DNA of 9,426 bases from Chloroflexota bacterium. GTDB taxonomy: Bacteria; Chloroflexota; Limnocylindria; P2-11E. The stretch spans positions 1-9,426 of the forward strand of contig VBGU01000114.1 of assembly GCA_005881085.1 (NCBI GenBank), written 5' to 3'. The notes beneath the pieces were generated by a model. It did not search any database. It saw only the letters and a program-made list of their open reading frames with translations, and was not told where the DNA came from. Shown here in pieces: positions 1 through 7,462 of this stretch (its first letter is position 1; the number at the start of each line of letters is the position of its first letter). A program made the position numbers and the translations under genes.

Positions 1-1
1 A

Positions 2-778
2 ATGTCGGACGAGGCCATCACCGCCATGGCAGGACTGGTGGCGTCGTTCCTCTCAGGGCTTCTCGGGATCGGCGGCGGCCTGGTGCTGACCCCGCTTCTG
101 CTCTACCTCCCGCCGCTGGCGGGCGGTGCTGCCATTCCGGTGAAGATCGTGACGGGGCTCACGATCGTGCAGGCGATCTCCGGCAGCGTGCTCGGCACGC
201 TGCGCCACCGCGCGTACGGGAACGTGTCGTCGCGGCTGGTGTGGCTCATGGGCCCGCCGAGCGCTGTTGCGTCGCTCGTCGGCGCGTTCGTCTCGCGCGA
301 CACGCCCGACAGCGTCATCCTGCTCGTGTTCGCGGTCCTGGCCTTCACGGGCGGCGTGATGCTGCTGCTGCCGGTCACTCCGCGCGACGAGCGCGCCGAG
401 GATGTTCGCGCCGACCCGAAGCTCGCGATCCCCATCGCGCTCTTCCTCGGTTTCTTTGGTGGCGTGGTGGGGATCGGCGGCATCGCCTTCATCATCGCCG
501 CGCTCATTTACCTGCTGCGCGTGCCTCCGCGCATCGCGATCGGTTCGTCGCTCGGCATCGGCCTCTTCGCCGCGGTCGCCGCGCTCATCGGCAAAGCGGC
601 GACCGCGCAGATCGATCCGCCGCTCGCGGCGATCGTTTTCGTTTCGGCGCTCGTGGCTTCTCCTGTCGGCGCGGCGGTGAGCGTCCGCACGCAGCCGCGC
701 GCGCTGCTAGCGATACTCGCGGGGATCGTGATGCTCGCCGCGATTCGCATAGCTTTCACAGCGGTGACGGGAACATGA
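2..778 (+). CDS. TauE/SafE-family sulfite/anion exporter-like membrane protein
   Basis: A 258-residue, very hydrophobic protein with about eight likely membrane segments. It shows the two-fold internal repeat of the TauE/SafE family: a glycine-rich GLLGIGGG motif near residues 19-26 followed by a hydrophobic helix, and a second copy, GGVVGIGG, near residues 153-160 opening the second half. A polar loop around residues 127-140 (PRDERAEDVRADPK) separates the halves. Family members move sulfite, sulfoacetate or other organosulfur anions across the cytoplasmic membrane; the substrate here cannot be read from the sequence. The length is typical (about 250-270). The ATG lies one base into the window, so its ribosome binding site is not visible, but the N-terminus looks natural. 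The stop overlaps the next start as ATGA, so the two genes are probably co-translated. Confidence 0.9.
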   Translation: MSDEAITAMAGLVASFLSGLLGIGGGLVLTPLLLYLPPLAGGAAIPVKIVTGLTIVQAISGSVLGTLRHRAYGNVSSRLVWLMGPPSAVASLVGAFVSRDTPDSVILLVFAVLAFTGGVMLLLPVTPRDERAEDVRADPKLAIPIALFLGFFGGVVGIGGIAFIIAALIYLLRVPPRIAIGSSLGIGLFAAVAALIGKAATAQIDPPLAAIVFVSALVASPVGAAVSVRTQPRALLAILAGIVMLAAIRIAFTAVTGT

Positions 779-1098
779 TAGAAGTCGCTGTGCATTTCGC
801 CGTCAACCACATGGACGCCGAGGTCGCGGCCTCTGCCCTCCGCGCCGCCGGACTTCACCCGCGCATCGCCCTCGACAGCAGCATCGGCGGCCTCACCGGA
901 ATCACGACGAGCATTGGGCGCCGTGTGGTGTTCGTTCCTGCCGAGGAACGAAGGCGCGCGCAGGAGATCCTCGAGGAGCCGGTGCGCGAAGAGCCCGAGG
1001 ACAATCCGGTCCTTCGCCTGGTCATCATCGTTGCGCTCATCGTGGGTCTGCTCCTGGCGACGCCCTTCGTCGCGCAGGTCTGCTCTGGGCCGCTCTAG
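775..1098 (+). CDS. DUF2007-like small protein with C-terminal membrane anchor
   Basis: A 107-residue protein whose ATG overlaps the transporter's stop codon (ATGA, 775-778). Residues 1-70 resemble the DUF2007 'putative signal transducing protein' fold: a strand (EVAVHF), a helix (AEVAASALRAAGLHP), then a second strand and helix (RRVVFVPAEERRRAQEILEE). This is the 'amino-acid variant of a small ferredoxin-like domain' pattern, and the family is only loosely characterised. Residues 80-100 form one membrane helix ending in a short tail, so the domain would be tethered to the cytoplasmic side of the membrane. I chose this start because the same frame is open further upstream only as a shadow of the transporter gene. 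A role in sensing or regulating the coupled transporter is possible but is inference from position. Confidence 0.72.
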   Translation: MIEVAVHFAVNHMDAEVAASALRAAGLHPRIALDSSIGGLTGITTSIGRRVVFVPAEERRRAQEILEEPVREEPEDNPVLRLVIIVALIVGLLLATPFVAQVCSGPL

Positions 1099-1733
1099 CG
1101 CCTGCCGGTCTCGCGCTCGTTCGGAACGATCTCCTCGCGGTCGACGCCGAGGCGAACCTCGTCCTCGGTGATCCGCAGGATGTCGCCGCGTGAGATCTCG
1201 GCGACCTTGCCGCCGCCAAAGAGGCGTTCGAGCCCCGCGTGCGCTCTCACGGTCAAGCTCAGGACATCACCGGTCTTCTCGTCGAATCTGATGTCCTCCA
1301 CGGTACCGACGACGTCCCCGTCCCGGTCCTTCACGGTGTCGCCCTTTTTGATCGAGGGCCGCGACCGCTCGCCCGTGTCGGCGAGCACGGAATCCTCGGG
1401 CCAGAGGAAGGACTCGGGCGGGATCGCGTAGCCGAGATTGGGTGCCGACCAACCGGCAGGTGGAGTGACGAAGTCGTCCTCTTCGAAGCTCGGCTGGGTG
1501 TCGAGCTCTTTCTTGTCGAGGTTGAGCGTGATCGTTTCAGCGTCAGCCGATGCCTCCGCGAACATGTCCTCGCTGACGATGACGTCGCGGCCGAGCAATC
1601 GGCCGGTGGTGACAACGAAACCGGTTATGCGCTCCGTCGCCGGATCGATGAGCACTCGGTGGATCTTCCCGGCCTCGTGCCCGTCCTTCGTCCTGATCTT
1701 CGCCTTCAAATCGATGCGCATCGCGTCCCCCAT
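1095..1733 (-). CDS. Protein with two PRC-barrel domains
   Basis: A 212-residue soluble protein, acidic overall. The first PRC-barrel (about residues 5-75) carries a 'DGHEAGKIHRVLIDPATERITGF' type strand pattern; the second (about 127-200) carries 'DRDGDVVGTVEDIRFDEKTGDVLSL'. A Pro/acidic linker (80-125) separates them. PRC-barrels occur in RimM, in the photosynthetic reaction-centre H subunit and in many stress or storage proteins, where they bind protein or RNA partners; the specific role here is unknown. Two ATGs are possible: base 1733 (MGDAMRID) or base 1721 (MRID). The second has GGGGGA four bases ahead and begins right at the domain. The gene stands alone on its strand, with 90 bases separating it from the Bat cluster upstream, and converges on the DUF2007-like gene, sharing CTAG for both stops. 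Confidence 0.85.
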   Translation of the reverse strand: MGDAMRIDLKAKIRTKDGHEAGKIHRVLIDPATERITGFVVTTGRLLGRDVIVSEDMFAEASADAETITLNLDKKELDTQPSFEEDDFVTPPAGWSAPNLGYAIPPESFLWPEDSVLADTGERSRPSIKKGDTVKDRDGDVVGTVEDIRFDEKTGDVLSLTVRAHAGLERLFGGGKVAEISRGDILRITEDEVRLGVDREEIVPNERETGRR

Positions 1734-1749
1734 TGGGGGCTACCGCCCC
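1727..1749 (-). promoter_or_regulatory. Two mutually exclusive short hairpins over the PRC gene start
   Basis: Read on the minus strand, GGGGC-GGTA-GCCCC (1749 down to 1736) and CCCCC-AAT-GGGGG (1739 down to 1727) both use the same run of cytosines, so only one can form at a time. The second would hide the ATG at 1733 and the G-run that serves as ribosome binding site for the ATG at 1721. This is a possible translational control element, but short G/C stems arise easily by chance in DNA of this composition. Confidence 0.25.
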
Positions 1750-1788
1750 TAGCCCCGAGTCTCGTCAGCCCCAGCATGGAGCGTTCCT

Positions 1789-1819
1789 AAACAAAGCGGG
1801 TGAGGGGCGAAGCCCCTCA
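1789..1819 (-). terminator. Probable intrinsic terminator of the MoxR/Bat operon
   Basis: Minus-strand reading, starting four bases after the stop codon of the last Bat gene: a perfect 8-bp stem TGAGGGGC / GCCCCTCA with a TTC loop (1819-1801), then CCCGC, then TTTGTTT (1795-1789). The strong GC stem and T-rich tail suit a Rho-independent terminator. The tail starts five bases after the stem rather than directly, which lowers confidence. It lies between the Bat cluster and the PRC gene, where a transcript boundary would be expected. Confidence 0.5.
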
Positions 1820-1823
1820 ATCG

Positions 1824-3614
1824 CTAATACGGCACGTCCACGTTACCGCCTCGACGCACGCCGGTCCCCTCGAGAAGCGCCGGCAACCCTCGCTGCTCGC
1901 CGCGCAGCGCATCGAGTAGCCGAAGCGCTTCGCCCACCGTCAGGTCCCGGCGGAAGTCGGTGAGCGCAGTCTGCACGGACTCGGGTTGCGCCGCTCCCGT
2001 TGAGCCGACCGCGCCCGGCGGGAGCGTCGCGGTCGGGATGCCCGAACCGGTCGGCCCGGTCGCCGCCGGCGTGCCGCCGGGCCCCTGCGACCCGCCCGGA
2101 GCCGGTGTGCGCTGGGCGGGTTTGCCCGTGGGATCGGGTACTTGAGGCCGGAGAAGGCCGAGGATCCGATCGATGATCTCGATGTTGAACTTGGCATCGC
2201 GGTCGTTCGAGTCGAGACGCAGCGCCTCGACGTACGCCGCGCGCGCGTCGAGGATGCGGCCAAGCCGGAAGAGCGACGTGGCCCGGTCGTAGAACGCGAT
2301 CGAGCGGGTCGTCCCCTTCGCGCCGTCGATCCCTCGGCCGTACTCGACGAGCGCCCGGTCGTGCTCGCCGAGCGCCGCGACCGCGTTACCGAGATCGATC
2401 GAGATCTCGGGTGCGGTCGGACGTCTTGTCTGAAGATCGCGATACCGCGTGACCGCGCCTGCCGGGTCGCGCAGGAAGAGCTGGTTCGCCGCGTCGACCT
2501 CGTCTGCGATCGGATCGGCCGGACCGCACGCCACGACGAGAAGGAGCAGCGCGCTCACCGCTCCGAGAACGCGGCGGCGTGGTGCCGCGCGTCCTCGTGG
2601 AACGCGCGGACGCGGCATCGGGCGGCGCTCGTCGATGAGCCAGTCGGCGATGAGGAGGACCACCGCGATGCCGAGGAAGATCTGGTACCGGTCCTCGGGG
2701 CTCACTCCACCCTCGGTCGGCGTGGCCGCGGCATCGATCGCGCGCAATGCGTCGGTCAGGCTCTTGGCGGCGGCCTCGGTGTCATAACGGAAGTAGCGCC
2801 CACCACCGTCGGCCGCAAGCCTGGCCAGACGCGCCTCGTCGAGGCGGCTCGTGACCTGCGTGCCGTTCGCGTCCACCAGCATCTGCTGGAACTGGCCCTT
2901 CGCGTCGTAGACCGGCACCGGTCCACCCTCCGGGGTACCGATACCCAGCGTGAACACGTGGATGTTGCGCGCGAGATACGTGTCGAGCGGCGGCAGATCC
3001 GGCGCGGGGTCCTCGCCGTCCGAGACGATGACGATCGCCTTTGCGCGTTGGTTCGAGTTCCCCGTGATCGGGAATTGCGCGACCGCGCCCTGCAGCGCCG
3101 CGCGCAACGACGAGCCCGGGTTCAGGTGGAAGCCGTGGCCCGACGTGTCGAGCGCCGGCCCCACGATCTTCGTGTCGGCGGTCAGCGGGTATCGCACGAC
3201 GCTCGAGCCCGCGAAGAGCGTGAGCCCGACCCGCCCACCGACGAGCTGCTGGCCGATCATCTCGATCGCACGCTGCGCCGTGTGCAAGCGATCGGGCTCG
3301 ACGTCGCGCACCGCCATGCTCTGGGACACGTCGAGCGCGATGATCGTGTCGGCCGACGACGTGGCCACGCGCCGCGGCACCTCGCCGATCTGCGGCCCGA
3401 TCAACGCGAGCACGACGAGAAGGCACGCGCCGCCGACGAGGATCAGCTTCGTGATCTGACGCGTGGGACTCGCCGACGCCAGGCGCGCGCCGGGACCGGC
3501 GAACGCGGCGAGCGCGCGGCGACGATTGATGAGCGAGACCACGCAGAGTGCGACGATCAGGACCGCCGCGATCAGAAGCGGCGCCATCTCGGGGTGCGTG
3601 AGCGCGGTCTTCAC
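1824..3614 (-). CDS. BatB-BatC fusion: VWA-domain membrane protein with C-terminal TPR region
   Basis: A 596-residue protein. Membrane helices lie at about 12-29 and 54-73, followed by a VWA domain (about 90-290) with the metal-site motif D95-V-S97-Q-S99 and a later SDGED (D199). A third helix at about 310-328 closes the BatB part. After a basic stretch comes a fourth hydrophobic segment (349-362) ending in a lipobox-like VVAC (Cys363), then TPR-like repeats (about 370-485), a Pro/Gly/Thr linker (490-545) and a BatC-like tail (LTVGEALRLLDALRGEQ). BatB and BatC are separate proteins in the Bacteroides aerotolerance (Bat) cluster; here they share one frame. The usual metal-site threonine appears as serine (G167-S-S). 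The start is GTG with an excellent GGAGGA ribosome site about five bases ahead; it overlaps the BatA-like stop as GTGA. An internal ATG at base 2618 (Met333) could also yield a separate lipoprotein of 264 residues. Confidence 0.88.
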   Translation of the reverse strand: MKTALTHPEMAPLLIAAVLIVALCVVSLINRRRALAAFAGPGARLASASPTRQITKLILVGGACLLVVLALIGPQIGEVPRRVATSSADTIIALDVSQSMAVRDVEPDRLHTAQRAIEMIGQQLVGGRVGLTLFAGSSVVRYPLTADTKIVGPALDTSGHGFHLNPGSSLRAALQGAVAQFPITGNSNQRAKAIVIVSDGEDPAPDLPPLDTYLARNIHVFTLGIGTPEGGPVPVYDAKGQFQQMLVDANGTQVTSRLDEARLARLAADGGGRYFRYDTEAAAKSLTDALRAIDAAATPTEGGVSPEDRYQIFLGIAVVLLIADWLIDERRPMPRPRVPRGRAAPRRRVLGAVSALLLLVVACGPADPIADEVDAANQLFLRDPAGAVTRYRDLQTRRPTAPEISIDLGNAVAALGEHDRALVEYGRGIDGAKGTTRSIAFYDRATSLFRLGRILDARAAYVEALRLDSNDRDAKFNIEIIDRILGLLRPQVPDPTGKPAQRTPAPGGSQGPGGTPAATGPTGSGIPTATLPPGAVGSTGAAQPESVQTALTDFRRDLTVGEALRLLDALRGEQRGLPALLEGTGVRRGGNVDVPY

Positions 3615-4588
3615 GGCGTCCTCCGGAAGACGGTCGCGCCGAGGGCGAGCTCGGCGAAGAGGATCGCGATGCCGAGCGCGAGGAAGCCGAGATGCGCCTC
3701 CTGGTAATCGATGAAATCGCGCGCGCCGACGTGCGACTTCTCGAGCGACTCGATCTCGCGGTAGACCTCGGCGAGCGAGTTCTCATCCGAGACGCTGTAG
3801 TAGTGCCCTCCGGTGTCCTCGGCGATCTTGCGCATGAGCTGCGCGTCGACGCTGTCCGCGCTCACGTCCTTGTCGGGTGTCGAAGCGAGCGTGACCGCGC
3901 CGATCGTGTACACGCGAACGCTGAGGAGCTTCGCCATGTTCGCCGCGTCGAGTGGCGTGATGTCGCCGCTGTTGTTCTCGCCGTCGGTGAGGAGGATGAC
4001 GACCTTCGACTTCGCCTCGGAGTCGCGAAGCACGTTGATCCCGGTGGCGAGGCCGGTCCCGATGGCCGTGCCGCCGGCGAGCGTGCCGGTGTCGATCGGC
4101 GCGACGAGCCTCTGCGACGCGGCGTAGTCCAGCGTCGGCGGACCGAGCACGATGGCTTCTCCGCTGAAGATGACGATGCCGACCCGATCGTTGCGTAGGC
4201 CGCCGAGGAAATCGTTGACGACGCGTTTGACAGCGTCGATCTTGCTCGAGCCCGCGAAGCCCCGTTCCGACATGGAGCCCGACGTGTCGAGCACGAGGAC
4301 GATGTCGATCCCCTCCGCGACGGATTCGACCGAGGCGCGCACGATCTGTGGCCGCGCGAGCGCGACGATGAAAGCGACGAGCGCCGCGACGCGGAGCACG
4401 ATGAGCACCCATCGCGCCCGGACGCGCCACCCTGCCCGCGCCGACGGAACGAGTCCGAGTGACGGGAAAAGGAGGCCGGTCCCCGGCCGCCGCGAGCGCC
4501 ACAGATTCAGCAGGAGACCCACGCCAACGATGACGAGAAGCAGGAGGAGCCACGGGTCCTCGAATCGGAGCGAGGTGATGTCCGTCAC
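3611..4588 (-). CDS. BatA-like VWA-domain membrane protein
   Basis: A 325-residue protein with the standard BatA layout: two N-terminal membrane helices (about 12-29 and 59-77), a VWA domain (about 95-285), and a C-terminal helix (about 299-318). The metal-ion-dependent adhesion site is complete: D101-T-S103-G-S105, T174 in GGTAIG, and D202 in TDGEN. The VWA domain would sit outside the cytoplasmic membrane and bind a partner through a divalent cation. In known clusters BatA works with BatB and a MoxR ATPase, with roles proposed in stress tolerance and cell-envelope integrity. The start is GTG within GTGA, overlapping the preceding stop; no strong ribosome site is seen, so translation probably depends on coupling. 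Its own stop overlaps the BatB-C start in the same way. Confidence 0.9.
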   Translation of the reverse strand: MTDITSLRFEDPWLLLLLVIVGVGLLLNLWRSRRPGTGLLFPSLGLVPSARAGWRVRARWVLIVLRVAALVAFIVALARPQIVRASVESVAEGIDIVLVLDTSGSMSERGFAGSSKIDAVKRVVNDFLGGLRNDRVGIVIFSGEAIVLGPPTLDYAASQRLVAPIDTGTLAGGTAIGTGLATGINVLRDSEAKSKVVILLTDGENNSGDITPLDAANMAKLLSVRVYTIGAVTLASTPDKDVSADSVDAQLMRKIAEDTGGHYYSVSDENSLAEVYREIESLEKSHVGARDFIDYQEAHLGFLALGIAILFAELALGATVFRRTP

Positions 4589-5553
4589 GAGGGCTGGCCC
4601 TTCATGAGCTCGTACTGCTCGGCGACGGCCGCCCGTCGCATCGCATCGAGAGCCGATCGAACCGCATGCTGCGCGCGGGCGGGATACGAGATGGCCTGGT
4701 GGAACCGGGCGCTCTCGCCCTCGCGCAGGATCTCGTAGATCGTCGCGATCTCGGTGCGATCTATGCCCGCGCGGAGCATGTCCTCACGTAGCTCGCGCGG
4801 CGTCCGCTCGTTCGCCGAGAGACCGAATCGGTCGCGGACGTACGCGCGAAGCGCCTTGGAAAGGAGCGCGTAGTGCTCCGCGTACCGGCCCTTCTCGGGC
4901 AAGCCGAGCGATGCGACGCGATTCAGCTCCGCCATGGCGCGCTGCGCGGGGGTGAGCAGGACCTCGTCCATGTCCGCGTCCTCCGGCCGGCGCGCGGCGC
5001 CACGACGCGTCTGCCGAACGATCAGGGCGAGCATCGCGAGCACCACGAGGGCGAGCGCAACCTGGATCGCGAGCTGCGGGATCTGGGGGGCCGCCGTGGG
5101 GAGCCGGAGCTGCGGCTTCGCCGGCTTGATGTCGTCGGTGGCCTCGCCGGGCTGAATGACGGTCGTGATGACGATCGGGATCTCCGCGGTCGGGACGACA
5201 CCGGGCTCGCCGGCGGGTGACTGGTACCCCACGTTGATCTGCGGGAAGACGACGTTGCCGACGCGGAACGCCGTGATCCGGTAGCGGAACGTGTAGCGCG
5301 TGCGCCCGTTGGTGATCCGGGTGACCTGAGGCGGGATCGCCTCGAGCACCTCGAACTCGTCCATGGTCCGGCCGACGCCGCTATCGGTGATCTTGTAACC
5401 GGCGTCGACTTCGACGACCACGGCGAGCGTGATCGGATCGCCGATGGTGATGCCGCGCTTATCGACCGTGGCGGCCACGCTGACCGGCCCGTCTGCCGCG
5501 GCGATCGAACCGAGCGCAAGCAGAACGAGACCCGCGACGAGCAGAACGCGCAT
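4585..5553 (-). CDS. BatD-like membrane protein
   Basis: A 322-residue protein. Residues 1-20 form a signal peptide ending in AAA before Asp21. Residues 21-150 are a beta-rich extracytoplasmic domain with a 'GDPITLAVVVEVDAGYKI' opening and an 'RYTFRYRITAFRVGNVVFPQ' segment, as in BatD (oxygen-tolerance) proteins. One membrane helix lies at about 160-179. The cytoplasmic tail (about 200-305) is helical, with 'HYALLSKALRAYVRDRFGL' and 'TPRELREDM' segments like those in BatD and DUF4381-type proteins. I chose the ATG at 5553 because it overlaps the DUF58 stop by one base (TGATG), has GAGG eight bases ahead, and begins a clean signal peptide. The same frame stays open far upstream only as a shadow of DUF58. 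It is shorter than many BatD proteins. Confidence 0.83.
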   Translation of the reverse strand: MRVLLVAGLVLLALGSIAAADGPVSVAATVDKRGITIGDPITLAVVVEVDAGYKITDSGVGRTMDEFEVLEAIPPQVTRITNGRTRYTFRYRITAFRVGNVVFPQINVGYQSPAGEPGVVPTAEIPIVITTVIQPGEATDDIKPAKPQLRLPTAAPQIPQLAIQVALALVVLAMLALIVRQTRRGAARRPEDADMDEVLLTPAQRAMAELNRVASLGLPEKGRYAEHYALLSKALRAYVRDRFGLSANERTPRELREDMLRAGIDRTEIATIYEILREGESARFHQAISYPARAQHAVRSALDAMRRAAVAEQYELMKGQPS

Positions 5554-6464
5554 CAGTTGCGCCTCGATCGAGCGTTGAAGAGCCCGAGGAGCGCCGGCAC
5601 GTACGGCCGGTCTGTCGAGAGGTCGACCCGGTCGACACCCATGCGGCTGAACGTGCGCAGGCGCTGCGCGCGACGCTCGCGCGCGGTCCGCGCGAACCGT
5701 TCGCGCACAGCCGGATCCGAAGTGTCGACGTAGCCGACGCGCCCGCTCTCGGCGTCCTCCAGGGCGACGAGTCCGACCGATGGGAGCTCGGCCTCGCGCG
5801 GGTCGTTCAGGATGAGCGCGATGACGTCGTGCTTGTGGCCGAGCGCGCGCAGCGGCGCTTCGAAGTCGACGTCCAGAAAGTCCGAGACAACGAACACGAC
5901 GTTCCGCTTCTTCGTGACATTCGCGAGGTAGTCGGCGACGCTCGCGATCTCCGTCCGCGAGCGGCGCGGCTCCGCGTAGAGAAGCTCGCGGATCACGTGG
6001 AGCAGGTGATGACGCCCTTGCTGGGGAGGGATGAACTCCCTCACGCCGTCCGCGAAGAGCACCAGGCCGACGCGGTCGTTGTTGTGCAGCGCCGTCACCG
6101 CGAGCAGGGCCGCCACGTCGGCGGCGAGCTCGCGCTTCGAGACGCTGCCCGTGCCGAACCATGCGCTCGAGGAGACGTCGACCGCGATATAGATGTTGAG
6201 CTCGCGCTCCTCGCGGTACTTCTTTATGTACGGCGCGTTCATGCGCGCGGTCACGTTCCAGTCGATCGATCGGATGTCGTCGCCCGGCTCGTACTCGCGG
6301 ACCTCTTCGAAGTCGAGGCCGGAGCCGCGAAAGACGCTTCGATAGGTTCCCACGAGCGCCTCGTCCGCTAAGATCCGCGCCTTGATCTCGACCTGCTTGA
6401 CCACGCGGAGGACCTCGGGCGGTACGGGCTCCCGCTGCGGCCCGGGATGGAGTGCGGCGGTCAC
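5553..6464 (-). CDS. DUF58-domain protein of the MoxR cluster
   Basis: A 303-residue soluble protein with the DUF58 signature at residues 45-74, including EYEPGDD and IDWNVTAR. It also has a degenerate VWA-type metal motif D96-V-S98-S-S100 and a later SDF (D195). DUF58 proteins almost always sit directly after a MoxR ATPase and are thought to link it to the VWA partners. This one lacks the N-terminal membrane helices found in some relatives, so it is probably cytosolic. The start is GTG two bases after the moxR stop (TAA-CG-GTG). No clear ribosome site is visible, which points to translational coupling; a slightly later start before the conserved region at about residue 16 cannot be excluded. 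Confidence 0.9.
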   Translation of the reverse strand: MTAALHPGPQREPVPPEVLRVVKQVEIKARILADEALVGTYRSVFRGSGLDFEEVREYEPGDDIRSIDWNVTARMNAPYIKKYREERELNIYIAVDVSSSAWFGTGSVSKRELAADVAALLAVTALHNNDRVGLVLFADGVREFIPPQQGRHHLLHVIRELLYAEPRRSRTEIASVADYLANVTKKRNVVFVVSDFLDVDFEAPLRALGHKHDVIALILNDPREAELPSVGLVALEDAESGRVGYVDTSDPAVRERFARTARERRAQRLRTFSRMGVDRVDLSTDRPYVPALLGLFNARSRRN

Positions 6465-6466
6465 CG

Positions 6467-7462
6467 TTAGGGGACCGCTACGTTGTCAAGGACGCGACCG
6501 ATGACCGTCTCAGGCGTGATCTCCTCCGCATCCGCCTCGTACGTGACGATGAGCCGGTGCCGCATGACGTCGAGTGCGACCGCCTTGATGTCGTCGGGCA
6601 GCACGTAGTCGCGGCCGTCGAGGAACGCGTGCGCACGCGCCGCGAGCGAGATGTAGATCGTCGCGCGCGGAGAGACGCCGTAGGCGATGAGCGGCTTGAG
6701 GTCGGCGAGCTTGGGGCCCACGGGGTCGCGCGTCGCGACCACGATCCGGACGACGTAGTCCTTGATCGCCTCGTCCATGTGCACCTGGCGGACCGCCGCG
6801 CGAGCGTCGAGGATGGCGGCGGGCGTCGCGAGCTTTCGCGAGACCGCGGGCTCCTCGATCGTGTTGCGGTCCATGATGACCCGCTCCTGATCGGGAGTCG
6901 GATAGCCGATGACGACCTTCATCATGAATCTGTCGACCTGCGCCTCAGGCAGGCGGTAGGTGCCCTCGTGCTCGATCGGGTTCTGGGTCGCGAGCACGGT
7001 GAAGAGCTCGGACAGCGGATGGGTCTGTCCGCCGATCGAGACCTGCCGCTCCTGCATCGCTTCGAGCAGTGCGCTCTGCACCTTTGGCGGTGCGCGGTTG
7101 ATCTCGTCGGCAAGCAAAAGGTCGGTGAAGATCGGGCCGAGGCGCGGGCTAAAGCTCTGGGTCGACGGGTTGTAGATCATCGTGCCGTTCAGATCCGCTG
7201 GGAGCAGATCAGGCGTGAACTGGATGCGCTTGAAGTCGGCGTCGATCGTGTCGGCCAGCGTCTTCACGGCGAGCGACTTGGCGAGGCCCGGAACGCCCTC
7301 GACGAGCAGGTGCCCATTGCAGAGCATGCCCATGAGGAGCCGGTTCACCAGGTAGTCCTGCCCGACGATGACGCGGTGGATCTCGTGCAGGACCGGCGCG
7401 ATGAAATCCCCGCGCCGGAGCACCGAATCGTTGGCCGCGGGCGCGCGGAACGTACTCGCCAC
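6467..7462 (-). CDS. MoxR-family AAA+ ATPase
   Basis: A 331-residue AAA+ ATPase. Walker A is GVPGLAKS (residues 56-63), with the alanine before the lysine that is typical of MoxR. Walker B is LLADE (116-120), followed by INRAPPKVQSALLEAMQE. Sensor 1 is ATQNP (N161) with the family hallmark EGTYRLPEAQVDRF (166-179), and sensor 2 is SPRA (R266). The C-terminal lid domain is complete. MoxR ATPases act as chaperone-like machines for partner proteins with VWA domains, here the three or four genes downstream. The start is GTG at 7460-7462, without a ribosome site; TCTAAT lies nine bases ahead, suggesting a leaderless or nearly leaderless transcript. It is the first gene of the operon. Confidence 0.95.
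   Translation of the reverse strand: MASTFRAPAANDSVLRRGDFIAPVLHEIHRVIVGQDYLVNRLLMGMLCNGHLLVEGVPGLAKSLAVKTLADTIDADFKRIQFTPDLLPADLNGTMIYNPSTQSFSPRLGPIFTDLLLADEINRAPPKVQSALLEAMQERQVSIGGQTHPLSELFTVLATQNPIEHEGTYRLPEAQVDRFMMKVVIGYPTPDQERVIMDRNTIEEPAVSRKLATPAAILDARAAVRQVHMDEAIKDYVVRIVVATRDPVGPKLADLKPLIAYGVSPRATIYISLAARAHAFLDGRDYVLPDDIKAVALDVMRHRLIVTYEADAEEITPETVIGRVLDNVAVP

Noticed and set aside
241..774. Upstream extension of the DUF2007-like frame
   Set aside because: Arg-rich shadow of the TauE/SafE gene; the ATGA start at 775 begins the recognisable domain.
1727..1772. Possible G-quadruplex on the minus strand ahead of the PRC gene
   Set aside because: Four G-runs exist, but two of the three loops are 12 bases or longer, so a stable quadruplex is unlikely; the hairpins explain the runs better.
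2142..3707. 521-codon open frame on the plus strand opposite the BatB-C gene
   Set aside because: Arg/Asp/Val-rich translation without recognisable domains; it is the mirror of a GC-rich coding frame, whose true product has clear VWA and TPR features.
5554..6162. Upstream extension of the BatD-like frame to 525 codons
   Set aside because: The extension is Arg/Ala-rich and lies inside the DUF58 gene; the start at 5553 has a ribosome site, stop overlap and signal peptide.
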